DNA of 38,014 nt from an uncultured Clostridia bacterium (GCA_947628405.1 CANQZR010000003.1:1-38014), one strand, 5' to 3'; counted from the first letter of the stretch, positions 1 through 7,457 are shown. Made by a program: numbers and translations. The notes: generated by a model from the letters alone, not told the origin.

Positions 1-80
1 CGCCCCCTTGAGGGGGCTACATATTTAAACGGTTTAATTTAAACTTACTTTGGGGTGACATTGCCCGTGGGGGCTTCCCC
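1..80. repeat. Dispersed hairpin-rich repeat, copy A (may extend left of window)
   Basis: This non-coding stretch aligns almost base for base with 4372-4453. Shared parts are a GCCCCC/GGGGGC hairpin with a 4-nt loop, an AT-rich block containing AAACGGTTTA and TTTAAACTTACTTTGGGG, and a GGGGGCTTCCCC hairpin. It contains no open frame of note. The copy may be truncated by the window edge. Its function is unknown; a small non-autonomous repeat element is the simplest reading. Confidence 0.65.
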
Positions 81-239
81 ACAAATTATCATTTATCTCA
101 AATTGTTATGGCGTCGCCTCTCTATCCCCCTCAGACCGCAAAAAATGAAATGAAACATGAGAAACAGAGAGATTTGAAGCAAATCACAGAGAATTAAAGA
201 GATTGAGGGATATATTTTAAAAATTCGGCAATTTGACTG

Positions 240-268
240 TTGACTTTGGAAAAATTATCGTTTATAAT
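240..268 (+). promoter_or_regulatory. Sigma-A promoter of rplM-rpsI
   Basis: A TTGACT box at 240-245 and a TATAAT box at 263-268 are separated by 17 bp. The expected start near 275 leaves a leader of roughly 85 nt before rplM, and that leader could house an L13 autoregulatory structure. A small GCCGA/TCGGC stem at 299-319 is visible, but I could not match it to the known L13 leader. An upstream reading frame for rplM begins inside this promoter and is therefore not the true start. Confidence 0.85.
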
Positions 269-361
269 TGTCAATGTTGTGTCGTACAAACGAATTTTGC
301 CGACCCGGAACCGATCGGCGTTTCGCGGACAGACAAAAATATATCAAAAAGGAGAATTATT

Positions 362-790
362 ATGTCAACCTATATGCCTAAGGCAAACGAGATCAGCCGT
401 AAATGGTATGTTCTTGACGCTGCTGATAAGTCCCTCGGACGCGTTGCTGCTCAGGCTGCTTCTATCCTCCGCGGAAAGAACAAGCCTACCTTCGCTCCCC
501 ACGCTGACTGCGGCGACCATGTTATCATAATCAACTGCGCACAAGCTAAGCTCACCGGCAAAAAGCTGGAGAAAAAGACCTATAAGTGGCATACCGGCTG
601 GATCGGCGGTCTCAAGGAGATCAAGTACAGCGATATGATGAAAAACGATCCCGAAAGAGCTATGATGATAGCCGTAAACGGTATGCTCCCCAACAATACA
701 CTCGGAAGAGCCGCTCTCAAGCGCCTGAGAGTATATGCCGGCGCAGAGCACGGCCATGCGGCACAGAAGCCCGAGAATTACGAGATATAA
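362..790 (+). CDS. rplM: 50S ribosomal protein L13
   Basis: The 142-residue product has the usual L13 length. It starts MSTYMPKANEISRKWYVLDA and contains the family's LGRVAAQAASILRGK and MLPNNTLGRAALKRLRVYAG segments. L13 binds 23S rRNA early in assembly of the large ribosomal subunit. The ATG at 362 is chosen because an AAGGAG site lies 5-10 bases upstream. The longer frame would begin at 233, inside the promoter, and add residues foreign to L13. rpsI follows after 14 bp, the near-universal L13-S9 pairing. Confidence 0.97.
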   Translation: MSTYMPKANEISRKWYVLDAADKSLGRVAAQAASILRGKNKPTFAPHADCGDHVIIINCAQAKLTGKKLEKKTYKWHTGWIGGLKEIKYSDMMKNDPERAMMIAVNGMLPNNTLGRAALKRLRVYAGAEHGHAAQKPENYEI

Positions 791-804
791 GGAGGCAAGC
801 GTAA

Positions 805-1206
805 ATGTACGAATCTAAACAGCCATATTTTTACGGCACCGGAAGAAGAAAAAGCTCCGTTGCAAGAGTAAGAGTTTATGCAGGCAGCGGAAATATCACA
901 ATAAACGGCAGAGACATCAACGACTATTTTGGTCTTGAAACTCTCAAACTTATCGTTAAGCAGCCTCTTATCCTTACCGAAACTTCCGATAAGTTCGACG
1001 TTGTATGCACGGTTGCAGGCGGCGGCGTAACAGGTCAGGCAGGAGCTATCCGTCACGGACTTTCAAGAGCGCTCCTTCAGGTGAACGACGAAATGCGTCC
1101 TGTTCTCAAGAAAGCGGGCTTCCTCACCCGTGATCCGAGAATGAAGGAAAGAAAGAAATACGGTCTCAAAGCAGCCCGCCGCGCTCCTCAGTTCTCAAAG
1201 AGATAA
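805..1206 (+). CDS. rpsI: 30S ribosomal protein S9
   Basis: The 133-residue product has the S9 signature from [14 protein letters not shown] near the N-terminus through the central [19 protein letters not shown] segment. It ends in the basic tail [17 protein letters not shown], which in S9 reaches toward the P-site tRNA. Its AGGAGG site (about 790-796) overlaps the end of rplM, and the two genes share one promoter. A strong hairpin terminator follows at once, so this is a closed two-gene ribosomal operon. Confidence 0.97.
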   Translation: MYESKQPYFYGTGRRKSSVARVRVYAGSGNITINGRDINDYFGLETLKLIVKQPLILTETSDKFDVVCTVAGGGVTGQAGAIRHGLSRALLQVNDEMRPVLKKAGFLTRDPRMKERKKYGLKAARRAPQFSKR

Positions 1207-1224
1207 CATTTCAGATATCATTGC

Positions 1225-1265
1225 AATACCCATGCAGAATTTTCCGCATGGGTATTATTTTTTAT
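1225..1265 (+). terminator. Rho-independent terminator of rplM-rpsI
   Basis: An 11-bp perfect stem (AATACCCATGC at 1225-1235 with its complement at 1246-1256) has a 10-nt loop and is followed by ATTTTTTAT. It lies 19 bp after the rpsI stop. Confidence 0.9.
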
Positions 1266-1275
1266 AAAAGCATTC

Positions 1276-1303
1276 TGTAACGTTTTTCGTTTTCGTCCGT
1301 CTT
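1276..1303 (+). promoter_or_regulatory. Putative ECF-type promoter (autoregulation of the sigma gene)
   Basis: TGTAAC at 1276-1281 and CGTCTT at 1298-1303 are 16 bp apart. This is the TGTAAC/CGTC form read by many Firmicutes ECF sigma factors (as for Bacillus SigX), and no sigma-A boxes are seen here. It lies 22 bp before the sigma factor start and just after a terminator, so positive autoregulation is the natural inference. Confidence 0.65.
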
Positions 1304-1325
1304 AATTAGCAAAGGAGGTGTGAAG

Positions 1326-1811
1326 ATGTCCGATCTTGACGAGATATACAGGCTTTACGCAAAGACCGTATACGGCTTTCTGTTAAGCAAATGCCGCAAT
1401 GCGGATACTGCCGAAGAGCTTACTTCCGAGACTTTTTACCGCGCGGTAAAAAATATCGACAATTATAAAGGGAACTGCACAATGTCCGTATGGCTGTGTG
1501 AAATTGCAAAAAATCTGTATATAGACTATCTGAGAAAAAGCGAACGGAAAAACATTTCCGTTGAGGAGCAGGAATTTCCCGACGGGGAAAATATTATCCT
1601 GCGCTATGAGGACAAGGAACAAACGCTTGATATCCACAAGATACTTCACACCCTTGAAGAACCGTATAAGGAAGTGTTTTCACTGCGGATATTCAGCGAG
1701 CTTTCCTATAAGGAAATAGGAGATATCTTTGAAAGATCGGACGGCTGGGCGCGTGTGACGTTCTTCCGCGCAAAGGAAATGATACTAAAAAAACTTAACG
1801 AAAGGAAATGA
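1326..1811 (+). CDS. ECF (sigma-70 family) RNA polymerase sigma factor
   Basis: This 161-residue protein has only sigma regions 2 and 4. Region 2 (about residues 8-75) covers LYAKTVYGF, DTAEELTSETFYRAVKNI and the conserved MSVWLCEIAKNLYIDYLRK. Region 4 (about 110-158) carries the helix-turn-helix in SYKEIGDIFERSDGWARVTF. Such factors direct RNA polymerase to stress or envelope regulons. The ATG at 1326 has GGAGG at good spacing; the GTG at 1320 overlaps that site and is less likely. The anti-sigma gene begins 4 bp after the stop, so the pair is probably translationally coupled. A TGTAAC/CGTC promoter upstream suggests autoregulation. The signal sensed cannot be read from sequence. Confidence 0.93.
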   Translation: MSDLDEIYRLYAKTVYGFLLSKCRNADTAEELTSETFYRAVKNIDNYKGNCTMSVWLCEIAKNLYIDYLRKSERKNISVEEQEFPDGENIILRYEDKEQTLDIHKILHTLEEPYKEVFSLRIFSELSYKEIGDIFERSDGWARVTFFRAKEMILKKLNERK

Positions 1812-1815
1812 TATT

Positions 1816-2946
1816 ATGAAATGTGCCGTTGTACAGGATCTGCTGCCGAACTACTGCGACGGGCTTTGTTCCCCGGAGACTGCTCTTGAAATAGAAAAGC
1901 ATACCGCAGAATGTCCCGTGTGTTCCTCGCTTTTAAAGGATTATAAAAGCGAATTGAAGCCGGAGAAAGAAATAAAAAATTCTCCCGAAAAACCGTTTAA
2001 AAAATTGAAGAAAAAGCTGTCCCGGCATAAATTCCTTGCCATCTCGCTGGCGCTGTGTCTTTTGGTTTTTGTGGGCTGGGAAGGATTCCTTATGCACGCA
2101 AACAGCCGGTACGATTCTTTGAGCAGCGTGTATTATACCCGGGAAGTAAAAAAAGTAATGGAAAGCATTTGCAGCGGCGACGCGGACAGCGCAGTGAAAA
2201 TGCTTGACATAGATAACGGCGTACTGATAAAAGCAGCCATGCTGAAAACCGGAACAGATACGGATATCCTCGATCCCTGCCGGGAACACTGCAAAAACAT
2301 GATAAATAGATATTATGATTACATCAAGGATAAAAATACCGAGATAGATCTTGACGCGACTCACAGCGGCGGCGGATCGTATGATTGCAGATTTATCGTA
2401 AAAACAGAGGGCTTGCCGGATGTTTTCTTTGAAATACAATATAGCGTACTCGGTTCAGGATTTTATGTATATACCATAAACTGCAAGACCGAAGATACAA
2501 ACGACGATTTCAATACATTCATAAATTATGAACTTGATACGTCATTCCACCCGTCTCAATATTTAAATTCAACATGGGAAATGAATTATATTAACGAACA
2601 GATGGATATTGGCGTATCTATAGCAGCCGATCATTATTCCGACAACATAAAGAAAAACGAGGAATACGCTTCGCAGCTTCATGAAAGATTTATGGAAATA
2701 AGAGAAAGCGGCATAAAATGCGATGAATTTCTGAAAGAAAATCTCCGCCTTGATTATGAAAACGGACGCTTTCTTACCGATATTTATGCGGTATTTACCG
2801 ATCCTGACACCGGAAATAAGATAGTTTATTGCCGGACGGTGCAGGTCGCAGGGCACAGATATGTTATCCTTGACGAATATCAGCCGGTAATAATTGACGG
2901 CGGTGTAAGTCCTGATGTTCACAGAATGGTGGAAAATCTTTTCTGA
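1816..2946 (+). CDS. Membrane-anchored zinc-finger anti-sigma factor
   Basis: The 376-residue protein opens with a ZAS-type anti-sigma domain: His29, Cys33 and Cys36 form the H-x3-C-x2-C zinc motif (HTAECPVC). A basic linker leads to one transmembrane helix at about 72-93. The remaining 280 or so residues would lie outside the cell and have no recognised fold; they presumably sense the signal or control release of the sigma factor. This order (inside zinc finger, membrane helix, outside sensor) is standard for anti-sigma factors, and the gene directly follows its likely partner. No terminator is visible after the stop; the next gene's regulatory region starts 25 bp downstream. Confidence 0.88.
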   Translation: MKCAVVQDLLPNYCDGLCSPETALEIEKHTAECPVCSSLLKDYKSELKPEKEIKNSPEKPFKKLKKKLSRHKFLAISLALCLLVFVGWEGFLMHANSRYDSLSSVYYTREVKKVMESICSGDADSAVKMLDIDNGVLIKAAMLKTGTDTDILDPCREHCKNMINRYYDYIKDKNTEIDLDATHSGGGSYDCRFIVKTEGLPDVFFEIQYSVLGSGFYVYTINCKTEDTNDDFNTFINYELDTSFHPSQYLNSTWEMNYINEQMDIGVSIAADHYSDNIKKNEEYASQLHERFMEIRESGIKCDEFLKENLRLDYENGRFLTDIYAVFTDPDTGNKIVYCRTVQVAGHRYVILDEYQPVIIDGGVSPDVHRMVENLF

Positions 2947-2970
2947 TACGGCTGTGCGGTATATAATATA

Positions 2971-3006
2971 TTACAATGCGGTTACAAGAGTTACAATTTG
3001 GTTACA
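2971..3006 (+). promoter_or_regulatory. Array of four TTACA direct repeats (putative activator site, locus 1)
   Basis: TTACA begins at 2971, 2982, 2991 and 3002, mostly as GGTTACAA or GTTACAA, at 11, 9 and 11 bp spacing on the same DNA face. The array ends 15 bp before the -35 box. A near-identical array precedes the lipoprotein gene at 30829. An approximately 11-bp direct-repeat period is typical of OmpR/PhoB-family response regulator sites. The regulator is unknown. Confidence 0.6.
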
Positions 3007-3021
3007 GTTTGCCTGATATCG

Positions 3022-3050
3022 TTGACATTCCGCCCCCGGATAGTTATAAT
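3022..3050 (+). promoter_or_regulatory. Consensus sigma-A promoter of the 3082 lipoprotein gene
   Basis: TTGACA at 3022-3027 and TATAAT at 3045-3050, both perfect consensus, are 17 bp apart. The expected start near 3057 gives a leader of only about 25 nt. The promoter lies between a TTACA array and the right arm of an inverted repeat. Confidence 0.9.
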
Positions 3051-3074
3051 TAAGTCAGAATAACTATTCGGGGG
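3033..3074. promoter_or_regulatory. Inverted repeat spanning the -10 and ribosome site (locus 1)
   Basis: The left arm at 3033-3047 (CCCCCGGATAGTTAT) pairs with the right arm at 3060-3074 (ATAACTATTCGGGGG): 15 bp with one G-T pair and a 12-nt gap. The right arm ends in the GGGGG ribosome site, 7 nt before the ATG. The left arm is upstream of the predicted transcript start, so only RNA entering from upstream could form the hairpin. The same geometry recurs at 30769-30826. Confidence 0.75.
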
Positions 3075-3081
3075 TATTTTT

Positions 3082-4311
3082 ATGAAACGTACAGTTACGG
3101 TGCTTCTGGCTATATCGGCGCTGCTGCTTTCCGCCTGCGATGCCGGTACTGCGGAAAGCACATCTGACGATATTTCACCGGAGATCATGGCAATTTCCGG
3201 AAGCTCCGCCATTCAGGAAGAAGCTGCTGCGGAAAGCATTGCTCCGGAGGAAAAGACCGGAACGCTTACGGAAAGAGAGACAATTATAAAAGGATTTGAA
3301 GAGAATTATGTTCCGGAAACAGAGCCTCAGGCTGAAGCCTCCGAAGGACCGGTTTTCAGAGCCATTGAATGTCCGGAGAATAACTATGTCTTATATGCCG
3401 TTGATGACATTATCGTCTTTTATGACACGAGCAATTACAATTACGAAAAAAGTACCGGATATATTACGCTTGATTTTACGGATCTTGAAAGCAGACCTTT
3501 AGGAAGCGTAAAGCTGCCGGAGGGATTTTATTCTACCGAATCATATAAGGGAACGGACGGCGTGCTTTTCTACCTGTCGGACGAATATTATGATGAGGAA
3601 ACGCAGCAGATTGAATCAGTGACCGTAAAGATAAATGAAGATCTTTCCATGGAAGTCATGGACGGTCCCGACACCCCGGACTATGTTTTTGAAGCCGGCG
3701 GTCATAAGTTTGCCAACAGGGGGATAGACCTTTACTGTATGGACGGCGAGCCGAAGATACTTATTCCCGGATATACAAAAGAGGGAGATGAATACGGATT
3801 TTACACCCGTTCGATAGCATACAGGTTCCCGATAGACAACGATCGTTTTGTTTATTCTGAAGTAGGATATGAAGCTATCCCCGGGTTTGGCGTGTACGAT
3901 TTTTCTACGGGCAAGGCAGCGGACATACCGGATTCTAAGGATCGTGTTCCTTTTGGCGTAAAGGATAATAAGATATATTCCGTAAGGACTGCATGGGACG
4001 GTTTCGGAGCGGAGCTTTTCGTCACCGATACGGATACTCTTGATACCGAGCCGTTTGCGGATTTTTCACGGTGGCTTGACGGTCTGACGTCGGTATTTTT
4101 CTTTATGCCGGAAAGCGGCGAATACATAATTGCCATTACCGACAGCCATGAAATGGGAATGAAAGCGTATCGCATAAGCACCGACAGCGGAGAGATAACC
4201 GACGAATATGATTTCCCTGAGGGTTATTACTTTTATACCAGTTATGGATTTACGAAAAACGGCGAACTTATGATAGATCACAGAGACGGGTTGATACTTT
4301 TTAAATTTTAA
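3082..4311 (+). CDS. Secreted lipoprotein of unknown function
   Basis: The 409-residue protein has a type II signal peptide, MKRTVTVLLAISALLLSAC, with lipobox LSAC and lipidated Cys19. A Ser/Thr/Glu/Ala-rich linker runs to about residue 90, probably spanning the cell wall. A tyrosine- and aspartate-rich domain of about 310 residues follows, with repeating beta-strand-like segments that suggest a beta-propeller, although no family is recognised. The gene is alone, behind the anti-sigma gene but with its own consensus promoter, TTACA array and inverted repeat. The same regulatory set precedes the lipoprotein gene at 30829, so the two may be co-regulated. It could belong to the ECF regulon by position, but its promoter is not ECF-like. 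Confidence 0.8.
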   Translation: MKRTVTVLLAISALLLSACDAGTAESTSDDISPEIMAISGSSAIQEEAAAESIAPEEKTGTLTERETIIKGFEENYVPETEPQAEASEGPVFRAIECPENNYVLYAVDDIIVFYDTSNYNYEKSTGYITLDFTDLESRPLGSVKLPEGFYSTESYKGTDGVLFYLSDEYYDEETQQIESVTVKINEDLSMEVMDGPDTPDYVFEAGGHKFANRGIDLYCMDGEPKILIPGYTKEGDEYGFYTRSIAYRFPIDNDRFVYSEVGYEAIPGFGVYDFSTGKAADIPDSKDRVPFGVKDNKIYSVRTAWDGFGAELFVTDTDTLDTEPFADFSRWLDGLTSVFFFMPESGEYIIAITDSHEMGMKAYRISTDSGEITDEYDFPEGYYFYTSYGFTKNGELMIDHRDGLILFKF

Positions 4312-4470
4312 TTAGTGTTGAGAGTTGAGAGTTAAGAGTTGAGTTATTAAAGACTTAACGCTAAATATAACCGCCCCCTTGAGGGGGCGGCATACTTAAA
4401 CGGTTTAGTTTAAACTTACTTTGGGGGGTGACAAAGCCCACGGGGGCTTCCCCGTAACTCTCAATACTTA
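4312..4470. mobile_element. MITE-like element with terminal inverted repeats, containing repeat copy B (4372-4453)
   Basis: The left end TTAGTGTTGAGAGTT (4312-4326) matches the reverse complement of the right end at 4456-4470 in 13 of 15 positions. Next to the left end are imperfect tandem copies of GTTGAGAG. The core 4372-4453 is a second copy of the hairpin-rich repeat at 1-80. There is no coding capacity. It abuts the lipoprotein stop codon exactly. No clear target duplication is seen, so the mobile nature is inferred. Confidence 0.5.
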
Positions 4471-4479
4471 TTTTCTTGG

Positions 4480-4514
4480 AGCGCTCCGGCTTTTACCGGA
4501 GCGCTTTATTTTTT
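4480..4514 (+). terminator. Rho-independent terminator
   Basis: A 10-bp perfect GC-rich stem (AGCGCTCCGG at 4480-4489 with 4496-4505) and a 6-nt loop are followed by TTATTTTTT. It probably ends the lipoprotein transcript, and now lies beyond the inserted repeat. Confidence 0.85.
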
Positions 4515-4587
4515 GAACCGATAAATATTTATTTTACAAAAAGTTCACATATATTTCTGAAAAACAGTCGCTTTTTTATATAAAATG

Positions 4588-4596
4588 TGTTATAAT
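4588..4596 (+). promoter_or_regulatory. Extended -10 promoter of the EAL gene
   Basis: TGTTATAAT (TG-n-TATAAT) is an extended -10 box. The hexamer 17 bp upstream (TCGCTT) is a poor -35, which an extended -10 can offset. The remaining bases between the terminator and the start codon at 4659 show nothing else. Confidence 0.55.
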
Positions 4597-4658
4597 TTAA
4601 AATAGAAAACTACAAAAATTTTACGTTCGCCCGGAATAATGTGAGGAGTAATAAATAT

Positions 4659-6599
4659 ATGCAGACATTTGCGTTTGATATATGTGCCTTTATTCTTATG
4701 GTTTTCCTTATATTTTCTATTATTTCAAGAAAAATGGCTCGCGGCGTTCAGGGACATTTTTTTATGGCGTTTACTATGGTGAGCTTTGCCGCTTTGCTGT
4801 TCGATATCCTCTGCATTGCCTGTGACCGCGATCCGAGCCTGTGCGGCGATGCGGTGCGGTATATCGCGCATACGGGATATCTGCTGCTCCGGAATTTTAC
4901 AACGTTTTGCTTTTTGCTTTATCTTATTTCACTTACCGATACATGGCACAAGATAAAAAACAGAAATCTTATCAGAATAGGCAGTATGATACCGTATTGC
5001 TGTCTTATAGTGCTCCTTGCGGTCAATCCTTTTACTCATCAGATGTTTTATTTTGATGAAAACAAGCATTACGTAAGGGGCAGGCTTTTCTTTGTTTTTT
5101 ATTTCGTTGCCTTTTTGTTTATGGCAGTGGGGCTTATCTACACGATCATACACAAGGAGCTTTTCAGCAAGGGGAAATTCATTGCGCTGCTGCTGATAGT
5201 TCCCATTCAGCTTGTGGCAATAATAGTACAGATGATCTATCCGGAAATGCTGATAGAAATGTTCTTTACCGCGATCACCGTGCTGCTGGTGACGATAACC
5301 GTTCAAAGACCGGAGGAAATAATAGATCATCTTACGGGGCTGAACAAATATTCCGCATATACAACGGATATGAAAAGAAATTTCTATAATGATAAGCACG
5401 TAAGCGTGATACTTCTGAATATAGCGAATTATGTCAATCTTTTCGGGCTGCTGGGGTATGACGCAAGCAACGATATACTTGTAAAAACAGCCGACAAGCT
5501 GAAAGAGATAAACAAGGAAGTCAGAGCCCATGCGGATATTTATTATCTTGACAGAGGACGGTTCCGCTTTGTTGTAAATGAAGCGAACCGTTCAAAGATA
5601 GAAGCCGCCGCCGAAAAGATAAACAGAGCCCTGAAAATGAGCATGATCGTAAACAATCTGGAAATAAACCTGATAGCTTATGTATGTATAGCAAGATGTC
5701 CGGAGGATATTTCGGATTTTAAGTCGCTTATGTCTTTCGGAAATGATTTTCATGTGATGAATCCGTATTCGGGACGCGTGCTGAAAACATCGGAAATAGT
5801 GGGGAAAAATCGTTTCCAGCTTTCAAACGAGCTGGACAGGATAATAGATGCGGCTCTTGCGAACAAAAAATTCGAGGTCTATTATCAGCCGATATATTCC
5901 GTTGAAAAGAAAAAATTTATTTCAGCGGAAGCCCTGCTTCGTCTTAATGATGAAAAATACGGATTTATACCGCCGGATCTGTTTATTGCAGCCGCAGAAA
6001 AGAGCGGAGCTATACACAAAATAGGCGATTATGTTTTTGAAGAAGTCTGTCGGTTCATTTCCGGTCCGGATTTCGGCAGGCTGGGGCTTGAGTATATCGA
6101 GATAAATCTTTCCGTTGCTCAGTGTATGCAGACCGATCTTGCAGACAAGGTACTGGATATAATGAAGCGTTTCCGTGTTCCGCCTGAAAGGATAAATCTT
6201 GAGATAACCGAAACAGCCGCAAATTATGCGCAGAATATCCTTACGGCTAATATCGAAAAGCTGATAAGCGCAGGAATAAGTTTTTCGCTTGATGATTACG
6301 GAACGGGCTATTCCAATATAAAAAGCGTTGCGTCTTTGCCGCTGAAGATAGTAAAACTTGATAAATCCTTTGTGGGCGAAGAGGACAATCCCAAAATGTG
6401 GATAGTTTTGCAGAATACTATAAAAATGCTGAAAGATATGGATATGCACATTGTAGTTGAAGGGGTCGAGACGGAGCATCTTGTAAAGAAGTTTTCCGCG
6501 CTTGACTGTGAATATATTCAGGGTTATTATTTTTCAAAGCCGATCCCCGAAAATGATTTTATAAAATTCATGCAGATGTCCGCTGATATGGCGGAATAA
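4659..6599 (+). CDS. Membrane protein with degenerate GGDEF and intact EAL domain (cyclic-di-GMP phosphodiesterase)
   Basis: The 646-residue protein has about seven hydrophobic helices in residues 1-215, a GGDEF-like domain (about 220-365) and a C-terminal EAL domain (about 385-640). The GGDEF domain keeps DHLTGLNKYSAY but has YLDRGRF where GGDEF should be, so it probably cannot make c-di-GMP. The EAL domain keeps AEALLR, EINLS, LEITE, DDYGTGYSN, KLDKSF and VVEGVETE, the metal-binding and catalytic set, so it should hydrolyse c-di-GMP to pGpG. The ATG at 4659 is chosen for its GAGGAG site; the GTG at 4641 overlaps that site. The membrane part may sense an outside or membrane signal. Confidence 0.92.
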   Translation: MQTFAFDICAFILMVFLIFSIISRKMARGVQGHFFMAFTMVSFAALLFDILCIACDRDPSLCGDAVRYIAHTGYLLLRNFTTFCFLLYLISLTDTWHKIKNRNLIRIGSMIPYCCLIVLLAVNPFTHQMFYFDENKHYVRGRLFFVFYFVAFLFMAVGLIYTIIHKELFSKGKFIALLLIVPIQLVAIIVQMIYPEMLIEMFFTAITVLLVTITVQRPEEIIDHLTGLNKYSAYTTDMKRNFYNDKHVSVILLNIANYVNLFGLLGYDASNDILVKTADKLKEINKEVRAHADIYYLDRGRFRFVVNEANRSKIEAAAEKINRALKMSMIVNNLEINLIAYVCIARCPEDISDFKSLMSFGNDFHVMNPYSGRVLKTSEIVGKNRFQLSNELDRIIDAALANKKFEVYYQPIYSVEKKKFISAEALLRLNDEKYGFIPPDLFIAAAEKSGAIHKIGDYVFEEVCRFISGPDFGRLGLEYIEINLSVAQCMQTDLADKVLDIMKRFRVPPERINLEITETAANYAQNILTANIEKLISAGISFSLDDYGTGYSNIKSVASLPLKIVKLDKSFVGEEDNPKMWIVLQNTIKMLKDMDMHIVVEGVETEHLVKKFSALDCEYIQGYYFSKPIPENDFIKFMQMSADMAE

Positions 6600-6601
6600 A
6601 A

Positions 6602-6632
6602 AAAGGACGTTTTTGGACGTCCTTTGTATTTG
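6602..6632 (+). terminator. Probable weak terminator after the EAL gene
   Basis: A 9-bp perfect stem AAAGGACGT/ACGTCCTTT (6602-6610 with 6617-6625) starts 3 bp after the stop codon. The tail GTATTTGATA is poor in T, so some read-through into the TetR gene is likely. Confidence 0.55.
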
Positions 6633-6651
6633 ATAACAGGGGTTTTTATTT

Positions 6652-7281
6652 ATGAAAAAAGATAAAAAAGAACTTATCCTCGGAGCAATGGAGCAGCTTA
6701 TGGCGTCTACTCCGTATACTGAGATATCCGTAGATTCTATAGCAAAACAAGCCGGAATAGGCAAGGGAAGCATATATTACTACTTTAAAAGCAAAGACGA
6801 CATACTCTATATGCTTATAGACCAGAGCTACCGCAGGGCGATACGGGAATATTTTGACAGTGTGCGTTCACGGAAAGAAGCCTCGGCGCCCGAAAAAATA
6901 GAAAATCTTTTCCGCAGCGTTATAAAAAGAGATTTCGGAGAAAACGAAAAGAACATACTTATTACCCTTAATCTCAATAATGATATGATACTTCAGAGCA
7001 AAATGAAAAACGTTGCCGTTCAGGAAATATCTCCCGTTCTTGCGGATATCCTTGCTCAGGGCATACGGGAAGGATCCGTAAAGACCGACACGCCCAAGGA
7101 AAGCGCAGAAATGATAGTTATCATGCTTGCATACTTCCTTGATGACGCTACGTTTCCTCACAATAAGGACGATATGAAAAACAAACTTAAAATATTTGCA
7201 AAGGTGCTGGAGACTTGTCTTCAGACCGAAACAGGAAGTTTTGATTTCTTTTATACATCTCTTTACGGCGATACACCCTAA
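6652..7281 (+). CDS. TetR/AcrR-family transcriptional regulator
   Basis: This 209-residue protein has an N-terminal TetR helix-turn-helix (about residues 8-55), seen in YTEISVDSIAKQAGIGKGSI followed by YYYFKSKDDILYMLI, the typical recognition helix and YYHF-like turn. The C-terminal ligand-binding part is divergent, so the ligand is unknown. No separate promoter is evident; it starts 52 bp after the EAL gene behind a weak terminator and may be partly co-transcribed with it. No efflux pump or enzyme gene is adjacent, so its target may be distant or the EAL gene itself. Confidence 0.9.
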   Translation: MKKDKKELILGAMEQLMASTPYTEISVDSIAKQAGIGKGSIYYYFKSKDDILYMLIDQSYRRAIREYFDSVRSRKEASAPEKIENLFRSVIKRDFGENEKNILITLNLNNDMILQSKMKNVAVQEISPVLADILAQGIREGSVKTDTPKESAEMIVIMLAYFLDDATFPHNKDDMKNKLKIFAKVLETCLQTETGSFDFFYTSLYGDTP

Positions 7282-7310
7282 CGGCTGTATGCCGTTTTTT
7301 CTATACAGCC
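7280..7310 (+). terminator. Terminator of the TetR gene
   Basis: AACGGC/GCCGTT (7280-7285 with 7291-7296) is followed by TTTT. An alternative stem GGCTGTAT/ATACAGCC (7283-7290 with 7303-7310) encloses that T run. The two structures exclude each other; the first is terminator-like. Confidence 0.6.
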
Positions 7311-7354
7311 AAAATAAAAAGAACCGCCGTCCGAGAAGTCCTCAAACGGCGTTC
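7310..7354 (-). terminator. Second minus-strand terminator-like hairpin
   Basis: Read on the minus strand, GAACGCCGT pairs with ACGGCGGTTC with one bulged base and is followed by TTTTTATTTT. It lies about 200 bp beyond the end of the minus-strand lipoprotein gene, behind a stronger terminator, and may be a back-up or stop antisense entry into the TetR gene. Confidence 0.5.
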
Positions 7355-7410
7355 CGCGCTCTACACTCTATCTATTCCTCCGAATGCTGATTTTGCGATA
7401 TTCTCTCAAA

Positions 7411-7457
7411 CAAAATATAAAAATTGCCGTTCTCAAAAAACTTTTGAGAACGGCAAT
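7411..7457 (-). terminator. Rho-independent terminator of the minus-strand lipoprotein gene
   Basis: A 16-bp perfect stem (7423-7438 with 7442-7457) has a 3-nt loop. On the minus strand it is followed by TTTTATATTTTG. It lies about 95 bp after the stop of the gene at 7551. Confidence 0.85.

Noticed and set aside
233-361. N-terminal extension of rplM
   Set aside because: It begins inside a TTGACT-17-TATAAT promoter and adds residues not found in L13; the ATG at 362 has the ribosome site.
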